From assembly GCA_046351095.1 (NCBI GenBank), contig JAXLZC010000001.1, positions 2,418,001 through 2,482,000 of the forward strand: a DNA stretch of 64,000 nt. Direction: 5' to 3'. Under the pieces are notes generated by a model that made no database searches, was not told the DNA's origin, and saw nothing but the letters and a program-made list of their open reading frames with translations. The DNA is from BQWY01 sp046351095 (GTDB lineage Bacteria; Nitrospirota; Nitrospiria; Nitrospirales; Nitrospiraceae). A program made the translations under genes and the position numbers. Positions 51,639 to 59,833 of this stretch are shown here, in pieces (the stretch's first letter is position 1; every line of letters starts with the position of its first letter).

Positions 51639-52634
51639 ATGCTGCTGAAAGCCCACCTGCTGCCCGGCGCCCTGTCCGGCGTGGACGTGCCGACCGCCCT
51701 GTTGATCGAAGGCGAGGAGGACGAACTGCGCGCGCGTGCGTTGGCGGCGGTCACGGCCTGGGTGCTCGGCGACACGGCGGATGCGACATTTAATTGTGAC
51801 GTGCTGTATGCGGACGAACACGATGCCGCCACCATTTTGGGTTGCGCACAGGAACTGTCGGTGTTTGCGCCGTATCGGTTGGTGATCGTCAAACGCGCCG
51901 AAAAAATTTCGGCGAAAGACGGCGACCGCTGGCTGGCGTACCTCAAAGAACCGAACACGACGACCACGCTTGTGTTTGTCGCGTCGAAATTGGACAAGCG
52001 GTTGAAAGTCGCGCAGGCGATGCAGAAGTCGCCGGTGGTCGTCGATTGCGGACCGTTGATGGGCGCGGCGCTGAATGCGTGGATTCTCGACGAGGCGCGC
52101 GTCGTCGGCGTGTCGTTGTCGGACGACGCGGTGGCGGTGTTGCGCGAGTCCGCCGCACATTCCCTCTCGTTGGTGCGGCGCGAATTGGAAAAGCTTGCGC
52201 TGAGTACGCCAGAAGGCACAACCGCAAGCGGCCGCGATGTGGAAACAGCGCGCGGCGTGGAGCCCGGCGCGTCCGTATTCGATCTGACGACCGCCATCGG
52301 CGGACGCGATGCGCGACAGGCGCTGACGATTCTCGCGCGAAATCTTGAGGCGGGCGAAGCGCCGCTCCGTGTGCTCGGCGCACTGACTTGGCAGTATCGT
52401 CGTCTCTGGAAAATGATGGAGGCGGCGCGGCAAGGCGGGCGCGAGGGCGAAGTGGCGCGGACGTTGCGGATCGACCCGTCGAAGGTGCGGAATTGGGCGC
52501 GGCGCTTTACCGACGGCCATTTTCGCCAGGCCTTCGGCCTGTTTTTGGAAACCGATTCGAAGTTGAAGGGCGCGGCGGCTGGGTCGGGGAAGCGGGTGTT
52601 GGAGTCTGTGCTGCTGCAGCTCTGTCGGCAGTAA
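51639..52634 (+). CDS. holA: DNA polymerase III delta subunit
   Basis: 331 residues from ATG 51639. Delta opens the beta clamp in the clamp-loader complex. Recognisable by TALLIEGEEDELRARAL, the AAA+-like region with VIVKRAEKISAKDGDRWLAYLKEPNTTTTLVFVASKLDKR, and the C-terminal helical domain (FDLTTAIGGRDARQALTILARNLEAGEAPLRVLGALTWQYRRLWKM). It follows lptE by 31 bases, completing the leuS-lptE-holA operon. Confidence 0.93.
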   Translation: MLLKAHLLPGALSGVDVPTALLIEGEEDELRARALAAVTAWVLGDTADATFNCDVLYADEHDAATILGCAQELSVFAPYRLVIVKRAEKISAKDGDRWLAYLKEPNTTTTLVFVASKLDKRLKVAQAMQKSPVVVDCGPLMGAALNAWILDEARVVGVSLSDDAVAVLRESAAHSLSLVRRELEKLALSTPEGTTASGRDVETARGVEPGASVFDLTTAIGGRDARQALTILARNLEAGEAPLRVLGALTWQYRRLWKMMEAARQGGREGEVARTLRIDPSKVRNWARRFTDGHFRQAFGLFLETDSKLKGAAAGSGKRVLESVLLQLCRQ

Positions 52635-52794
52635 CGAGCGTCGTGTGTCGAGCGGCGGCGCAGATCAACGCCGCTATTCGCTGAATTGACGGATGCTCAA
52701 AGAGCTCACGCTACACTGTCGCGATGTGGTGGTGCGCCGAGGAGAGTACGACACACCGTGAACGCGAGAGCAGCGAAGGCGTCGGCGCCTCACG

Positions 52795-52819
52795 CCGTTC
52801 GGCTCACGGTGCTCCGAAC
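52795..52819 (-). terminator. Small stem-loop after rpsT
   Basis: A 7-bp inverted repeat (CGTTCGG and CCGAACG) around an 11-base loop lies 4 bases beyond the rpsT stop. There is no T run, so it is a weak terminator or a 3' stability element. Confidence 0.3.
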
Positions 52820-52823
52820 GACG

Positions 52824-53096
52824 TTACTTGGCGGACAGGCTGTTGACGCGGCGAGTCAAACGCGACACGCGGCGCGACACCGTGTTCGGCTTCAGGACGC
52901 CTTTGTTGGCGGCCTTGCTCAAGGCGGCGGTCGCCTTCTTGAGCGCGGTGGCGGCGACGTCGGCTTGTTTGGAGTCGACGGCAGCGAGCGTCTTCTTGAT
53001 GAGCGTGCGGATACCGCTGATGGTCGAGCGGTTGCGATCGCGGCGCACTTCCGCCTGACGCGCGCGCTTGATGGTGCTCTTGTGAATAACCGGCAT
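52824..53096 (-). CDS. rpsT: 30S ribosomal protein S20
   Basis: 90 residues: MPVIHKSTIKRARQAEVRRDRNR at the N-terminus, IRTLIKKTLAAVDSKQADVA in the middle and GVLKPNTVSRRVSRLTRRVNSL at the end, which is S20 throughout. Highly basic helical protein binding 16S rRNA early in 30S assembly. It is divergent from pyrF and converges with holA, which sits just beyond in many related genomes. Confidence 0.96.
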   Translation of the reverse strand: MPVIHKSTIKRARQAEVRRDRNRSTISGIRTLIKKTLAAVDSKQADVAATALKKATAALSKAANKGVLKPNTVSRRVSRLTRRVNSLSAK

Positions 53097-53229
53097 AGTG
53101 CGTAGACTCCTTCTAGAAAGAAGCAGCTCTTGTAACACAGCGGTTGAGCATGGGTCAAGGAAGTCAGGGCGTGGAACGGGACCAGGGCCCGCGTCGCCAG
53201 GCGATGCGCGCGACCAAAGGAGTGGGAGC

Positions 53230-53961
53230 ATGACCGGTGTACCGGTGGATGTGCGGGATCGATTGATCGTCGCGTTGGACGTGCCGTCGGAAGAAGCGGC
53301 GTTTCGTCTGCTCGACCGGATGGGCGACAGCGTCACCTTCGTGAAGGTGGGCTTGGAATTGTTTACGGCGGCGGGGCCCGCGTTCGTCCATCGCCTGCGC
53401 GACATGAAAAAGCGCGTGTTTCTCGATCTGAAATTTTTGGACATCGAAGAAACGGTGCGGCGCGCCACGTCGCAAGTCGCGATGATGGGGGTGGAGTTTT
53501 TGACCGTCCACGCGAACCGCAAGGCGCTCACCGCGGCGGTGAAGGGACGCAGCCAGGTCCCGAATTCGTCGCTGAAAATTTTGGCCGTGACCGTGCTGAC
53601 GAATTACGACTCGCAGGATTTACGCGAGATGGGTGTGCAACTCTCTGTCGCGGAGTTGGTGACGGCGCGCGCCGCGTTGGCCGCCGAAGTCGGCTGCGAC
53701 GGTGTGGTGGCGTCCGGCGAAGAGCCGCAAGCGATTCGGGCGCGTGTCGGCAAGGAGGTGTTGGTAGTGACGCCGGGTATCCGTCCGTCGGGTGCGGAGA
53801 TCGGCGACCATGCCCGCGCGACGACGCCCGAGCAAGCCATCGGCGCGGGCGCCGACTATTTGGTGGTGGGACGGCCGATTCGCGATGCCGCAGATCCTCG
53901 CGAGGCGGCAAATCAGATTCTGGCCGAGATGCGTCGCGCGTTCGAAGCGCGTAGCGCGTGA
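53230..53961 (+). CDS. pyrF: Orotidine 5'-phosphate decarboxylase
   Basis: 243 residues from ATG 53230, with AAAGGAG upstream. Last step of UMP synthesis. TIM-barrel motifs: LIVALDVPSEEAAFRLLD, VKVGLELFTAAGP, the catalytic array Asp-x-Lys-x-x-Asp in VFLDLKFLDIEETVRR, and the phosphate-binding VTPGIRPSG and YLVVGRPI. The usual His of DLKFHDI is Leu here, but the catalytic Asp/Lys/Asp are kept, so it should be active. Monocistronic, divergent from rpsT. Confidence 0.94.
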   Translation: MTGVPVDVRDRLIVALDVPSEEAAFRLLDRMGDSVTFVKVGLELFTAAGPAFVHRLRDMKKRVFLDLKFLDIEETVRRATSQVAMMGVEFLTVHANRKALTAAVKGRSQVPNSSLKILAVTVLTNYDSQDLREMGVQLSVAELVTARAALAAEVGCDGVVASGEEPQAIRARVGKEVLVVTPGIRPSGAEIGDHARATTPEQAIGAGADYLVVGRPIRDAADPREAANQILAEMRRAFEARSA

Positions 53962-54098
53962 GCTGCGCGCCCGCGCCAATCACGACGTTCCGCAGTCACA
54001 GCCGCGAGTAAATATCCGCCGGTGACCTTGCAGGCGGCGAAGCCGTTTGTGTAGGATACGCCCTCTTCAGCAGCCTTCCGCAGCGCCTCTCTTCGAGT

Positions 54099-54176
54099 GG
54101 TGGGTGTAGCTCAGTTGGTTAGAGCGCCGGATTGTGGATCCGGAGGTCGCGGGTTCGAAACCCGTCATCCACCCCA
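54099..54176 (+). tRNA. tRNA-His (GTG)
   Basis: Cloverleaf: acceptor GTGGGTG pairs with CATCCAC (one G-T), D-loop AGCTCAGTTGGTTAGAGC, anticodon stem CCGGA/TCCGG with loop TTGTGGA giving anticodon GTG, T-loop GGGTTCGAAACCC, discriminator C73 and an encoded CCA. The extra G at position -1 (54099) opposite C73 is diagnostic of tRNA-His. Confidence 0.97.
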
Positions 54177-54268
54177 ATAATAATCATCAACAGGTTCGAG
54201 GTCACAACAGGGTGCATTGCCCCCGTTATTGACCAGTCCGTCGAAATTCGACGCCTATAGTCCGCTCT

Positions 54269-55165
54269 CTACTTCGCTGAAACGGGTAACGGACGTATCG
54301 CCGTGATCCACGGCTCATGCCGTTGTCCGAACCGCAGGGTGACTTCATACCGAGGTATCGTCTGCTCGTATGGAAGCCAGGTGGTGGAGTCCGATGAGGT
54401 CCGTCCAGCCTCTCGGGGAGCGGGCAAATTTTCCAGCACGGAGCGAAACTCAAACGGCACGTGGACGTCGTCGAGGAGCAGACGAGTCACATCGCCCTGC
54501 AGATGCCGAGGTGTGATGGTGCCGTCCTCCGCCTTGCTCTCGCTGAGTATGGAGAGATGGACCTGTGCACGCAGGATCACGATCTGATTACGAGCCGGGT
54601 ATTGCTGCCGTAAGCGAGCCGGGTCGAGGCCGACATCAATGACGATCAAGCGCGAGGCGGTGAGCGGCAATCGTTCACGCGCGTCCTTGAGGTCTGTGCC
54701 GTCTCGGGCGGCCTGTTTCCCCGCCGCAATCTGATCTGCCAGTGCGGCCTGATCGCGTTCCCACGCCGCCAGCCAGGCGGTCCATGAGGGACCGTCGTAT
54801 TCGACGACGGCATACACGTCGCGCGGCAACTGCTTCCCATAATACAGGTCGGCTGATGCATCCGTGAGCGGGACAAAACAGTCGTAGCCGATCGCCTCCA
54901 GTTTGTGTTGGTCAAACCAGATCGGTTCTCTCGGTTGCGCGGGGACGCCGGACCATCTGTGGTTCGGCGAGTGCCAATTCAGCCGCAGCGAGATGTCGGT
55001 GTTCTCGGTATTCCGGAACGAGTCGTACGAAAGCGGCAGCTCTCGCTCGGTGAGCGTCACCTCCGCGTCCGGCTCGCCGCTGCGATTGTACGCGACGCCC
55101 ATCAACGCAACGGCGTTCGTCAGCACCACCAGGCTTGTGCCGAGTGCAATGCGTCGCCAGTTCAT
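54269..55165 (-). CDS. DUF4824-like membrane-anchored protein
   Basis: 298 residues from ATG 55165. N-terminal signal anchor (IALGTSLVVLTNAVALMGVAYN), then a periplasmic domain with SLRLNWHSPNHRWSGVPAQP, RDVYAVVEYDGPSWTAWLAAWE and RLIVIDVGLDPARLRQQYP. The pattern and its coupling to a DUF2157 gene match the DUF4824 family as I recall it. Function unknown. The ATG overlaps the upstream stop (ATGA). Confidence 0.75.
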   Translation of the reverse strand: MNWRRIALGTSLVVLTNAVALMGVAYNRSGEPDAEVTLTERELPLSYDSFRNTENTDISLRLNWHSPNHRWSGVPAQPREPIWFDQHKLEAIGYDCFVPLTDASADLYYGKQLPRDVYAVVEYDGPSWTAWLAAWERDQAALADQIAAGKQAARDGTDLKDARERLPLTASRLIVIDVGLDPARLRQQYPARNQIVILRAQVHLSILSESKAEDGTITPRHLQGDVTRLLLDDVHVPFEFRSVLENLPAPREAGRTSSDSTTWLPYEQTIPRYEVTLRFGQRHEPWITAIRPLPVSAK

Positions 55166-56241
55166 GCAGTGGCCCTCGCGGAGCTGTGTGTACGGAGTTT
55201 TTGAAACACGAACAGCAGCAGGATGGCGATGCAGCCGAGCGACAGGAAGAAGAGATACTTCGGCATCCAGTCCCACCACCAATCGTAAAACTTCGTGAAC
55301 AGGTCGATGGCGAAAAACGTGCTGCCGAGGTTGGTGATTGAAGGCCAACCCTGTCGGATGCCGAGCCAAATAGTGAGTCCTGCGGCCAAGAATCCGATGA
55401 GTTGGTACCCCACTTCGATGCTGTGCGAGGGCAGCAGCAGATAACTGCTGTGGCCGTCATGCGACAGCACTAGGATTGCCAGCAGAATCGTCAGCAGTCC
55501 GGAGAAGCGGTAGTAGGCAGGGAAGTCCGCATGCGAGTGGTGGCGAATCGCAACAGGAACGAGACATAGCAGGAGCCCGGCGGGGAAAAGGTTTTCGGGG
55601 CGGTCGCCGGCGGACAGCCAGTACAGGCCGCGCCAGGTGCCGACTATTACCGATAGGTACGCCACGCTACAGAGAATACCGGCCACAAGGAGCAGTCTGA
55701 GGTTATGCAGGTAGGCCAGCAGGAAGGCCAATGCCGCCCAGGGGAGCAGCGCTTTCGGTGACGGCGTGATGTTGAACAGCCTCCCCACCAGTTGCAGATT
55801 CAGTACAAAGGCGGCGAAGGCCACCAATCCCGCGATGGCCGTAAAATACGGTTGCCGTTTGTGCTTCCGCGTCCATTCCATGATGAAGAGGGCGAGGATC
55901 GGCGCGCTGATCAGGAGGAGGAGTTGAATCGGCGTCGTGATCAGGCCCCAGATCCGATAGAAAAATAGGAAGATCCCGGCGGCGAAGGCGAGAGCGCCAA
56001 GCAGGGATACGATCCGCATTCCCAGGGACATCTGTTTCTGCTCGGTCGTGGTGTCGACATCGAAGGTGTGCTCAAGTGTGTGGAGCAGTTCAGTGTGGTG
56101 TGTCGCGAGCTCACGTTGCGCGTCGGCCGATAACGTCAGATGCCCCTCCTGTTGGAGTTGCGTCAATTCGGCCTGGAATGCATGGATACGATCGACGCGC
56201 GCTTGCGCGGCTGTGCGATCTTGTATCGGCTCCTGTGCCAT
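55162..56241 (-). CDS. DUF2157 multi-spanning membrane protein
   Basis: 359 residues. A cytoplasmic helical N-terminal part (about residues 1-75: IHAFQAELTQLQQEGHLTLSADAQREL, the DUF2157 signature) is followed by about ten hydrophobic segments through to residue 350. Inner membrane; function unknown. Coupled to the DUF4824-like gene downstream, the standard arrangement of this pair. No other members of a larger cluster are present. Confidence 0.85.
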   Translation of the reverse strand: MAQEPIQDRTAAQARVDRIHAFQAELTQLQQEGHLTLSADAQRELATHHTELLHTLEHTFDVDTTTEQKQMSLGMRIVSLLGALAFAAGIFLFFYRIWGLITTPIQLLLLISAPILALFIMEWTRKHKRQPYFTAIAGLVAFAAFVLNLQLVGRLFNITPSPKALLPWAALAFLLAYLHNLRLLLVAGILCSVAYLSVIVGTWRGLYWLSAGDRPENLFPAGLLLCLVPVAIRHHSHADFPAYYRFSGLLTILLAILVLSHDGHSSYLLLPSHSIEVGYQLIGFLAAGLTIWLGIRQGWPSITNLGSTFFAIDLFTKFYDWWWDWMPKYLFFLSLGCIAILLLFVFQKLRTHSSARATA

Positions 56242-56467
56242 TGAACCTGCCCTCGTGCGCCAGTAAGGTGAGCTACTCAGAGGCTACCATGGCTCCAGCA
56301 GGCTGCCGAATGAATAACTCTTGTGAACTGGGATGAGGTGCGGGTGGGGGCCTACTACGTGATCGTGCGGGTGCAAATGCTCGGGCAATGTGTGTAGAGT
56401 TGGTCGTGTGGGTGGCTAGTTGAAACAGCAATGCTGAGCCTTCGATGAAGGTGGAAGGATAGACGCC

Positions 56468-56728
56468 ATGGTACGATCGAGTCGACCGGAGTTGATCAAG
56501 GACAATCCTGCCGCGCCGCAGATCTATGTCGGTCCGCGTCGTCGGCGTGCGCTGGCGGCGCAAGGTGTGCTCGAAGAATCTGCGCCTACAGTGGAGCAGG
56601 AGTCGAAGGCTGCTGAAGAGCACATGAGTCCTGCGTCTGCACCGAAGAAGACGATGCGCAAGAAGATCGCCGCCGTCGTCGCGGAAGCCATCACCAAGGG
56701 TGGGCGGACGAAAAGGGGAGCACGATGA
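56468..56728 (+). CDS. Small basic hypothetical protein
   Basis: 86 residues (MVRSSRPELIKDN...), with GGAAGG upstream of the ATG. Basic patches YVGPRRRRALAAQG and a basic C-terminus (KKTMRKKIAAVVAEAITKGGRTKRG) flank an acidic middle. Probably binds nucleic acid or another acidic partner. Its stop overlaps the start of the next gene (ATGA). No family recognised. Confidence 0.6.
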   Translation: MVRSSRPELIKDNPAAPQIYVGPRRRRALAAQGVLEESAPTVEQESKAAEEHMSPASAPKKTMRKKIAAVVAEAITKGGRTKRGAR

Positions 56729-56901
56729 AAAACGTCGAGATGTCGGTGCAGGGGACGATGCTGACGATCAAGGTGGATTTGTCGAAAGAGTTCGGGCCGT
56801 CGGCCTCCGGCAAGACGATCATCATTGCGTCGACGGAAGGCAACGTGACGATCCCAGACCGTCAGGAAAAAATCGGTCTCAACGTTTACAAGAAAAAGTA
56901 A
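56725..56901 (+). CDS. 58-residue conserved small protein
   Basis: MKNVEMSVQGTMLTIKVDL, then SKEFGPSASGKTIIIASTEGNVTI and a final QEKIGLNVYKKK: alternating strands suggesting a small beta-barrel. I recall close relatives in Geobacter- and Nitrospira-like genomes, always of unknown function. GGGGAG lies 5-9 bases upstream of the ATG, and the start overlaps the stop of the previous basic protein, so the two are made together. Confidence 0.7.
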   Translation: MKNVEMSVQGTMLTIKVDLSKEFGPSASGKTIIIASTEGNVTIPDRQEKIGLNVYKKK

Positions 56902-57009
56902 GCGTCGCTCGCGCTTCCGCGATCAGCGGAATGCCAGCGCGTGCGGTTCGGGTGCGGCATCGTCCGATGGCTCCGGCGCACGTTTTGCCCGCGGCGGGGC
57001 GGACCACCC

Positions 57010-57093
57010 CTAAGCGGCGGGCAGCACCAGCAGAGTCAGCAACATCGAACTCACCAATCCGCCGATGACGACGACCATGAGCGCGGCTTCGAT
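57010..57093 (-). pseudogene. czcA: Remnant of czcA/cusA (last 27 codons)
   Basis: Directly after the stop of the TolC-type gene, a frame of 27 codons reads EAALMVVVIGGLVSSMLLTLLVLPAA then TAG. The IGGLVSSxLLTLLVLPA block is the characteristic final helix of RND heavy-metal pumps (CzcA/CusA, about 1050 residues). The rest of czcA and any czcB are absent. This looks like the junction of a large deletion inside a former czcCBA operon. Confidence 0.75.
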
Positions 57094-58407
57094 TCACAAA
57101 GGCCCTCCGACGGCACGTTCCAGACGCGTCAGCGACACGGCTAATTCGTACCGCGCTTGCGCATAATCCAGGAGGACCTGGCGCTGGACACGTTGCGCAT
57201 CCAAGACGTCCAAGAGACTCGAGGCGCCTTGGCGGAAGCTGAATTGCGCGATACGCAGCGCTTCGTCCGTTTGGCGCAGTAATCCTCGCTCGAAGACGTC
57301 GATCAAATTCGCGGTGGCTTGCGCATCTTGAAAATGGAGATTGACGGCGCGCAGTAGTTCGTTGCGCGCGCGAAACAACTCGGCCTCTTCCTTGCGCCGC
57401 GCCCCCAACGCCGACGCGATCTCGCCTTGCCGCTGATACCACAAGGGAATCGGCACACTGAGGTTGGCCGTGAGCGCCTCTCGGCCCACTTCACGCCAGT
57501 AGGATCCCTGCACCGTCACGTCGGGCGTCCGCGCTTGCCGGTGAAATTCCGCCGTGGAGTCCGCCTGCTCGACTTGTTTCGCGAGCCGACTGAGACTGGG
57601 GTGTTGGTCGAGCGTGCGCGCCGCCAGCGTGTCGGCATTCAGCGCCGCCGGGAAGGATTGGAATTCGCCCACCACCGTATACGTACGACCCAGTGCTCCG
57701 GCCGTGAGCGTATCGAGCGCGACACGTGTCGCGCTCACCGTGTTTTCGGCACGCGTTACGGCTTGTTTCGCTTTCAACGATTCCACTTCGGCCTTGACCG
57801 ACTCGAACTGCGGGGCCTCGCCTAGGCGCACGCGCGCGCCGACGATCCGCCGTACGTCTTCGACGGTCCCGAGGTTTTGTTGCGCCAGTTGCAACTGCTG
57901 TTGCGCGAACAACAGGTCGAAGAACGCTGTCTTCACGTCGGCAATCAAATTCAGTCGCGTTTCGGCGATGCCCGCATCTGCGCCTGCCACGCCCGCAGTC
58001 GCCGCTTTCTGCCGCGCGTTGCGTTTCCCAGGCCATTCCAAGGGCTGCCCGATGGAGACGGAATATTCCGTCGTCGAAAAGCCGTTCGACGGATCGCGCA
58101 GCGAGCCGCGGCCCGTCTGTCCTCCCAGAATGGGGTTGGGGTAGGCGCCCGCAAGCAGTTGCTGCCCCTTTTGCTGATCCAGCGTGCCTTGCGCGCCAGC
58201 CAGTGCGGGATTGCGTTCGAGCGCCAAGTCCAACACGGCCTGAATGCCGTACTCCGGCGCCTGTGTTGCCGATATGCCGGCCGTCGGTGTGCGTTCCGAC
58301 GCAGCCACGGCCGTTGTCGCGGCCGCGATAACGCCCAGGCAGCCGACAACCAAGATGCATGGTTTGACGTACAGGGAGCGGCGATAAGATGAGAGCGACA
58401 ACGACAT
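57094..58407 (-). CDS. czcC: Outer-membrane efflux protein CzcC-like (TolC family)
   Basis: 437 residues. Signal peptide about residues 12-36, then two OEP repeats: LDLALERNPALAGAQGTLDQQKGQQLLAGAYPNP and LAARTLDQHPSLSRLAKQVEQAD with long helices. The SRPY-like ANLSVPIPLWYQRQGEIASALGARRKEEAELF is the typical CzcC/CusC segment. Outer-membrane channel of a tripartite metal or drug pump. The pump itself is reduced to a remnant just downstream, so this channel may be idle or used by another pump. Confidence 0.88.
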   Translation of the reverse strand: MSLSLSSYRRSLYVKPCILVVGCLGVIAAATTAVAASERTPTAGISATQAPEYGIQAVLDLALERNPALAGAQGTLDQQKGQQLLAGAYPNPILGGQTGRGSLRDPSNGFSTTEYSVSIGQPLEWPGKRNARQKAATAGVAGADAGIAETRLNLIADVKTAFFDLLFAQQQLQLAQQNLGTVEDVRRIVGARVRLGEAPQFESVKAEVESLKAKQAVTRAENTVSATRVALDTLTAGALGRTYTVVGEFQSFPAALNADTLAARTLDQHPSLSRLAKQVEQADSTAEFHRQARTPDVTVQGSYWREVGREALTANLSVPIPLWYQRQGEIASALGARRKEEAELFRARNELLRAVNLHFQDAQATANLIDVFERGLLRQTDEALRIAQFSFRQGASSLLDVLDAQRVQRQVLLDYAQARYELAVSLTRLERAVGGPL

Positions 58408-58499
58408 AGAGCATTCCCCTGGGTAAGGTTCTCGCGTAGGAACTCACCATACAACAGCGCCGTAGGGCGAGACTACTCGCACGAGACTGTGAGGGTCGT

Positions 58500-58754
58500 T
58501 TAGACGACAGCAGGGGGACGAAAGCAGTCGTACTGGAGTGCGTTGGATGGATCAGAGTGAGACAACCTAGGGAAATATATGGCATATGCGTGAACTGGAG
58601 CATCGGGTGCGTCGCCGGTGTCGCTCTCGTCCGGTTGGTCTGACGATGCCTCGTCTACATCGACCGTGCCGACCGCGTGCAGCGAAAGGTCGGCGCCCAG
58701 CATCGGGGTGTGGAACAGCATCAACAGGAGGCACAGGCCGAAGGCAACCCGCAT
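58500..58754 (-). CDS. Small secreted protein upstream of czcC
   Basis: 84 residues from ATG 58754. Signal peptide MRVAFGLCLLLMLFHTPMLG, then an acidic Asp/Glu/Ser-rich region and VHAYAIYFPRLSHSDP. Small secreted proteins commonly precede czc/cus operons, sometimes as metal-responsive leader peptides (compare CzcI). It supports the reading of the locus as a decayed metal-efflux cluster. Confidence 0.6.
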   Translation of the reverse strand: MRVAFGLCLLLMLFHTPMLGADLSLHAVGTVDVDEASSDQPDESDTGDAPDAPVHAYAIYFPRLSHSDPSNALQYDCFRPPAVV

Positions 58755-58950
58755 CACGCGTGTGAGGTCGAGAGGGTTTGTGTAACGGGTTCGCCCGAGT
58801 GAGCAGCGCACGCTTTGCATCAACATGGCGCTTGTCGAAAACGACGGTCGTTGCGGAATCCTCTTCTCGGTAAAAGCGTGTGAGCGGATGGAGATCCCAT
58901 CGGGTAGCCGATCGACCCCCATCCGCCCACTATGTTTCACCGCGAGGAAT

Positions 58951-59202
58951 TTATAGGCCCGAGAGTGGAAAGGACACTTCGCACCCGCTGCACATGAGCC
59001 GTAGCCCACCGCGGTTGGTGAGGGCTTCGGCGTGCAACACCAGCGAATATCGCTCGCTCCCGCAATGGGTACAGCTGAACGGCGAGTACCGCCTGTTGCG
59101 CGTCGCGACGAGGGCCGGCGTTGCCGCCGCCGCACGTCGGCCGTACAGCGCGCCGATCCCGTTCGTCGGATTGGCTGTCGGTTCGAGAAGACTTGCACGC
59201 AT
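58951..59202 (-). CDS. Small zinc-ribbon protein
   Basis: 83 residues from ATG 59202, with GGAGG 6 bases upstream. The C-terminal half holds CTHCGSERYSLVLHAEALTNRGGLRLMCSGCEVSFPL: two CxxC knuckles about 28 residues apart, a zinc ribbon. The N-terminal half is basic with no structure evident. Cytoplasmic; possibly a small regulator or a partner protein. The 196 bases between it and the czcC-linked small gene hold no supported gene. Confidence 0.65.
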   Translation of the reverse strand: MRASLLEPTANPTNGIGALYGRRAAAATPALVATRNRRYSPFSCTHCGSERYSLVLHAEALTNRGGLRLMCSGCEVSFPLSGL

Positions 59203-59345
59203 GACGACCTCCACTCTCGCTCAGTATCAGGAAACATCTATGGCACAGCTCGCGTCGACTGTGTGGGCAGTATAGCGAGCGATTGGCGTCATCGAACTGA
59301 CATTTCCCCTAGGTCTACGATCCGTGTTTCTCCGTGGGAAATCGG

Positions 59346-59444
59346 TTAGGAGATGATGCCCCAGGTGGTCCACATCATGAGAGCGGAGAGCGCCAAGATC
59401 ACCCAGGCTACCTTGTCACCGACTTTATTCATTGCTGCGTTCAT
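59346..59444 (-). CDS. 32-residue single-helix membrane peptide
   Basis: MNAAMNKVGDKVAWVI, then a hydrophobic helix LALSALMMWTTWGII. GGAGG lies 5 bases upstream of the ATG, a good ribosome site. It is far below the usual annotation cutoff. One transmembrane helix with a short basic N-terminus, similar in style to regulatory membrane peptides. Function unknown. Confidence 0.6.
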   Translation of the reverse strand: MNAAMNKVGDKVAWVILALSALMMWTTWGIIS

Positions 59445-59650
59445 GGTGTCCTCCGTGAATTCGCTGATGCCCAGCTAATGAGCAAGGTCGGTGCCACGGA
59501 AAACCCGTTAATTTGGCCAGTTTTTTGGGGTTTGAGTGGGAAAACGAGCGATTTCGCACGGTGTGCTCGGTGCGAGTTTTCGCACGGTCTCGGGGGGCGA
59601 GAGATGGGAGAAGTGGAGCGGAAGACGTGAGAGGTCAGATGTGAGAGGGA

Positions 59651-59741
59651 AGACGGAAGACGAGAGACGAGAGACGAGAGACGGGAGACGGAGGAAGTGA
59701 GACGAAAGACGAAAGACGAAAGACGAAAAACAGAAGACGAA
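59651..59741. repeat. Heptamer tandem repeat (AGACGAA/AGACGAG)
   Basis: About 13 units of 7 bases, AGACGAG, AGACGGA and AGACGAA types, with two degenerate units. The strand shown is purine-rich and almost free of T. No ORF crosses it meaningfully. Confidence 0.85.
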
Positions 59742-59781
59742 GGGCCAGAACGAGTGTCGATTGTCGTGTGGCGGAGACGCC

Positions 59782-59814
59782 TCCAGCACCGAGAGACAGC
59801 CTCTCGGTGCTGGA
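59782..59814 (-). terminator. Perfect 14-bp stem-loop after emrA
   Basis: TCCAGCACCGAGAG and its exact complement around a 5-base loop, 19 bases beyond the emrA stop. Stable, but no T run follows, so termination or 3' protection are both possible. Confidence 0.6.
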
Positions 59815-59833
59815 ACGTGACGGCGTGCTGCGA

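Larger units (their letters stand above)
59445..59833. other. Intergenic region with repeat and hairpin only
   Basis: About 390 bases without a gene. It contains the heptamer repeat and a 14-bp hairpin near the end of emrA; otherwise nothing is recognised. Confidence 0.6.

Noticed and set aside
51558..52520. Antisense ORFs across holA
   Set aside because: Arg-rich shadow frames of holA, which has clear motifs.
54099..54268. tRNA-His as an attachment site for the DUF4824/DUF2157 pair
   Set aside because: No integrase and no second partial tRNA copy were seen near it.
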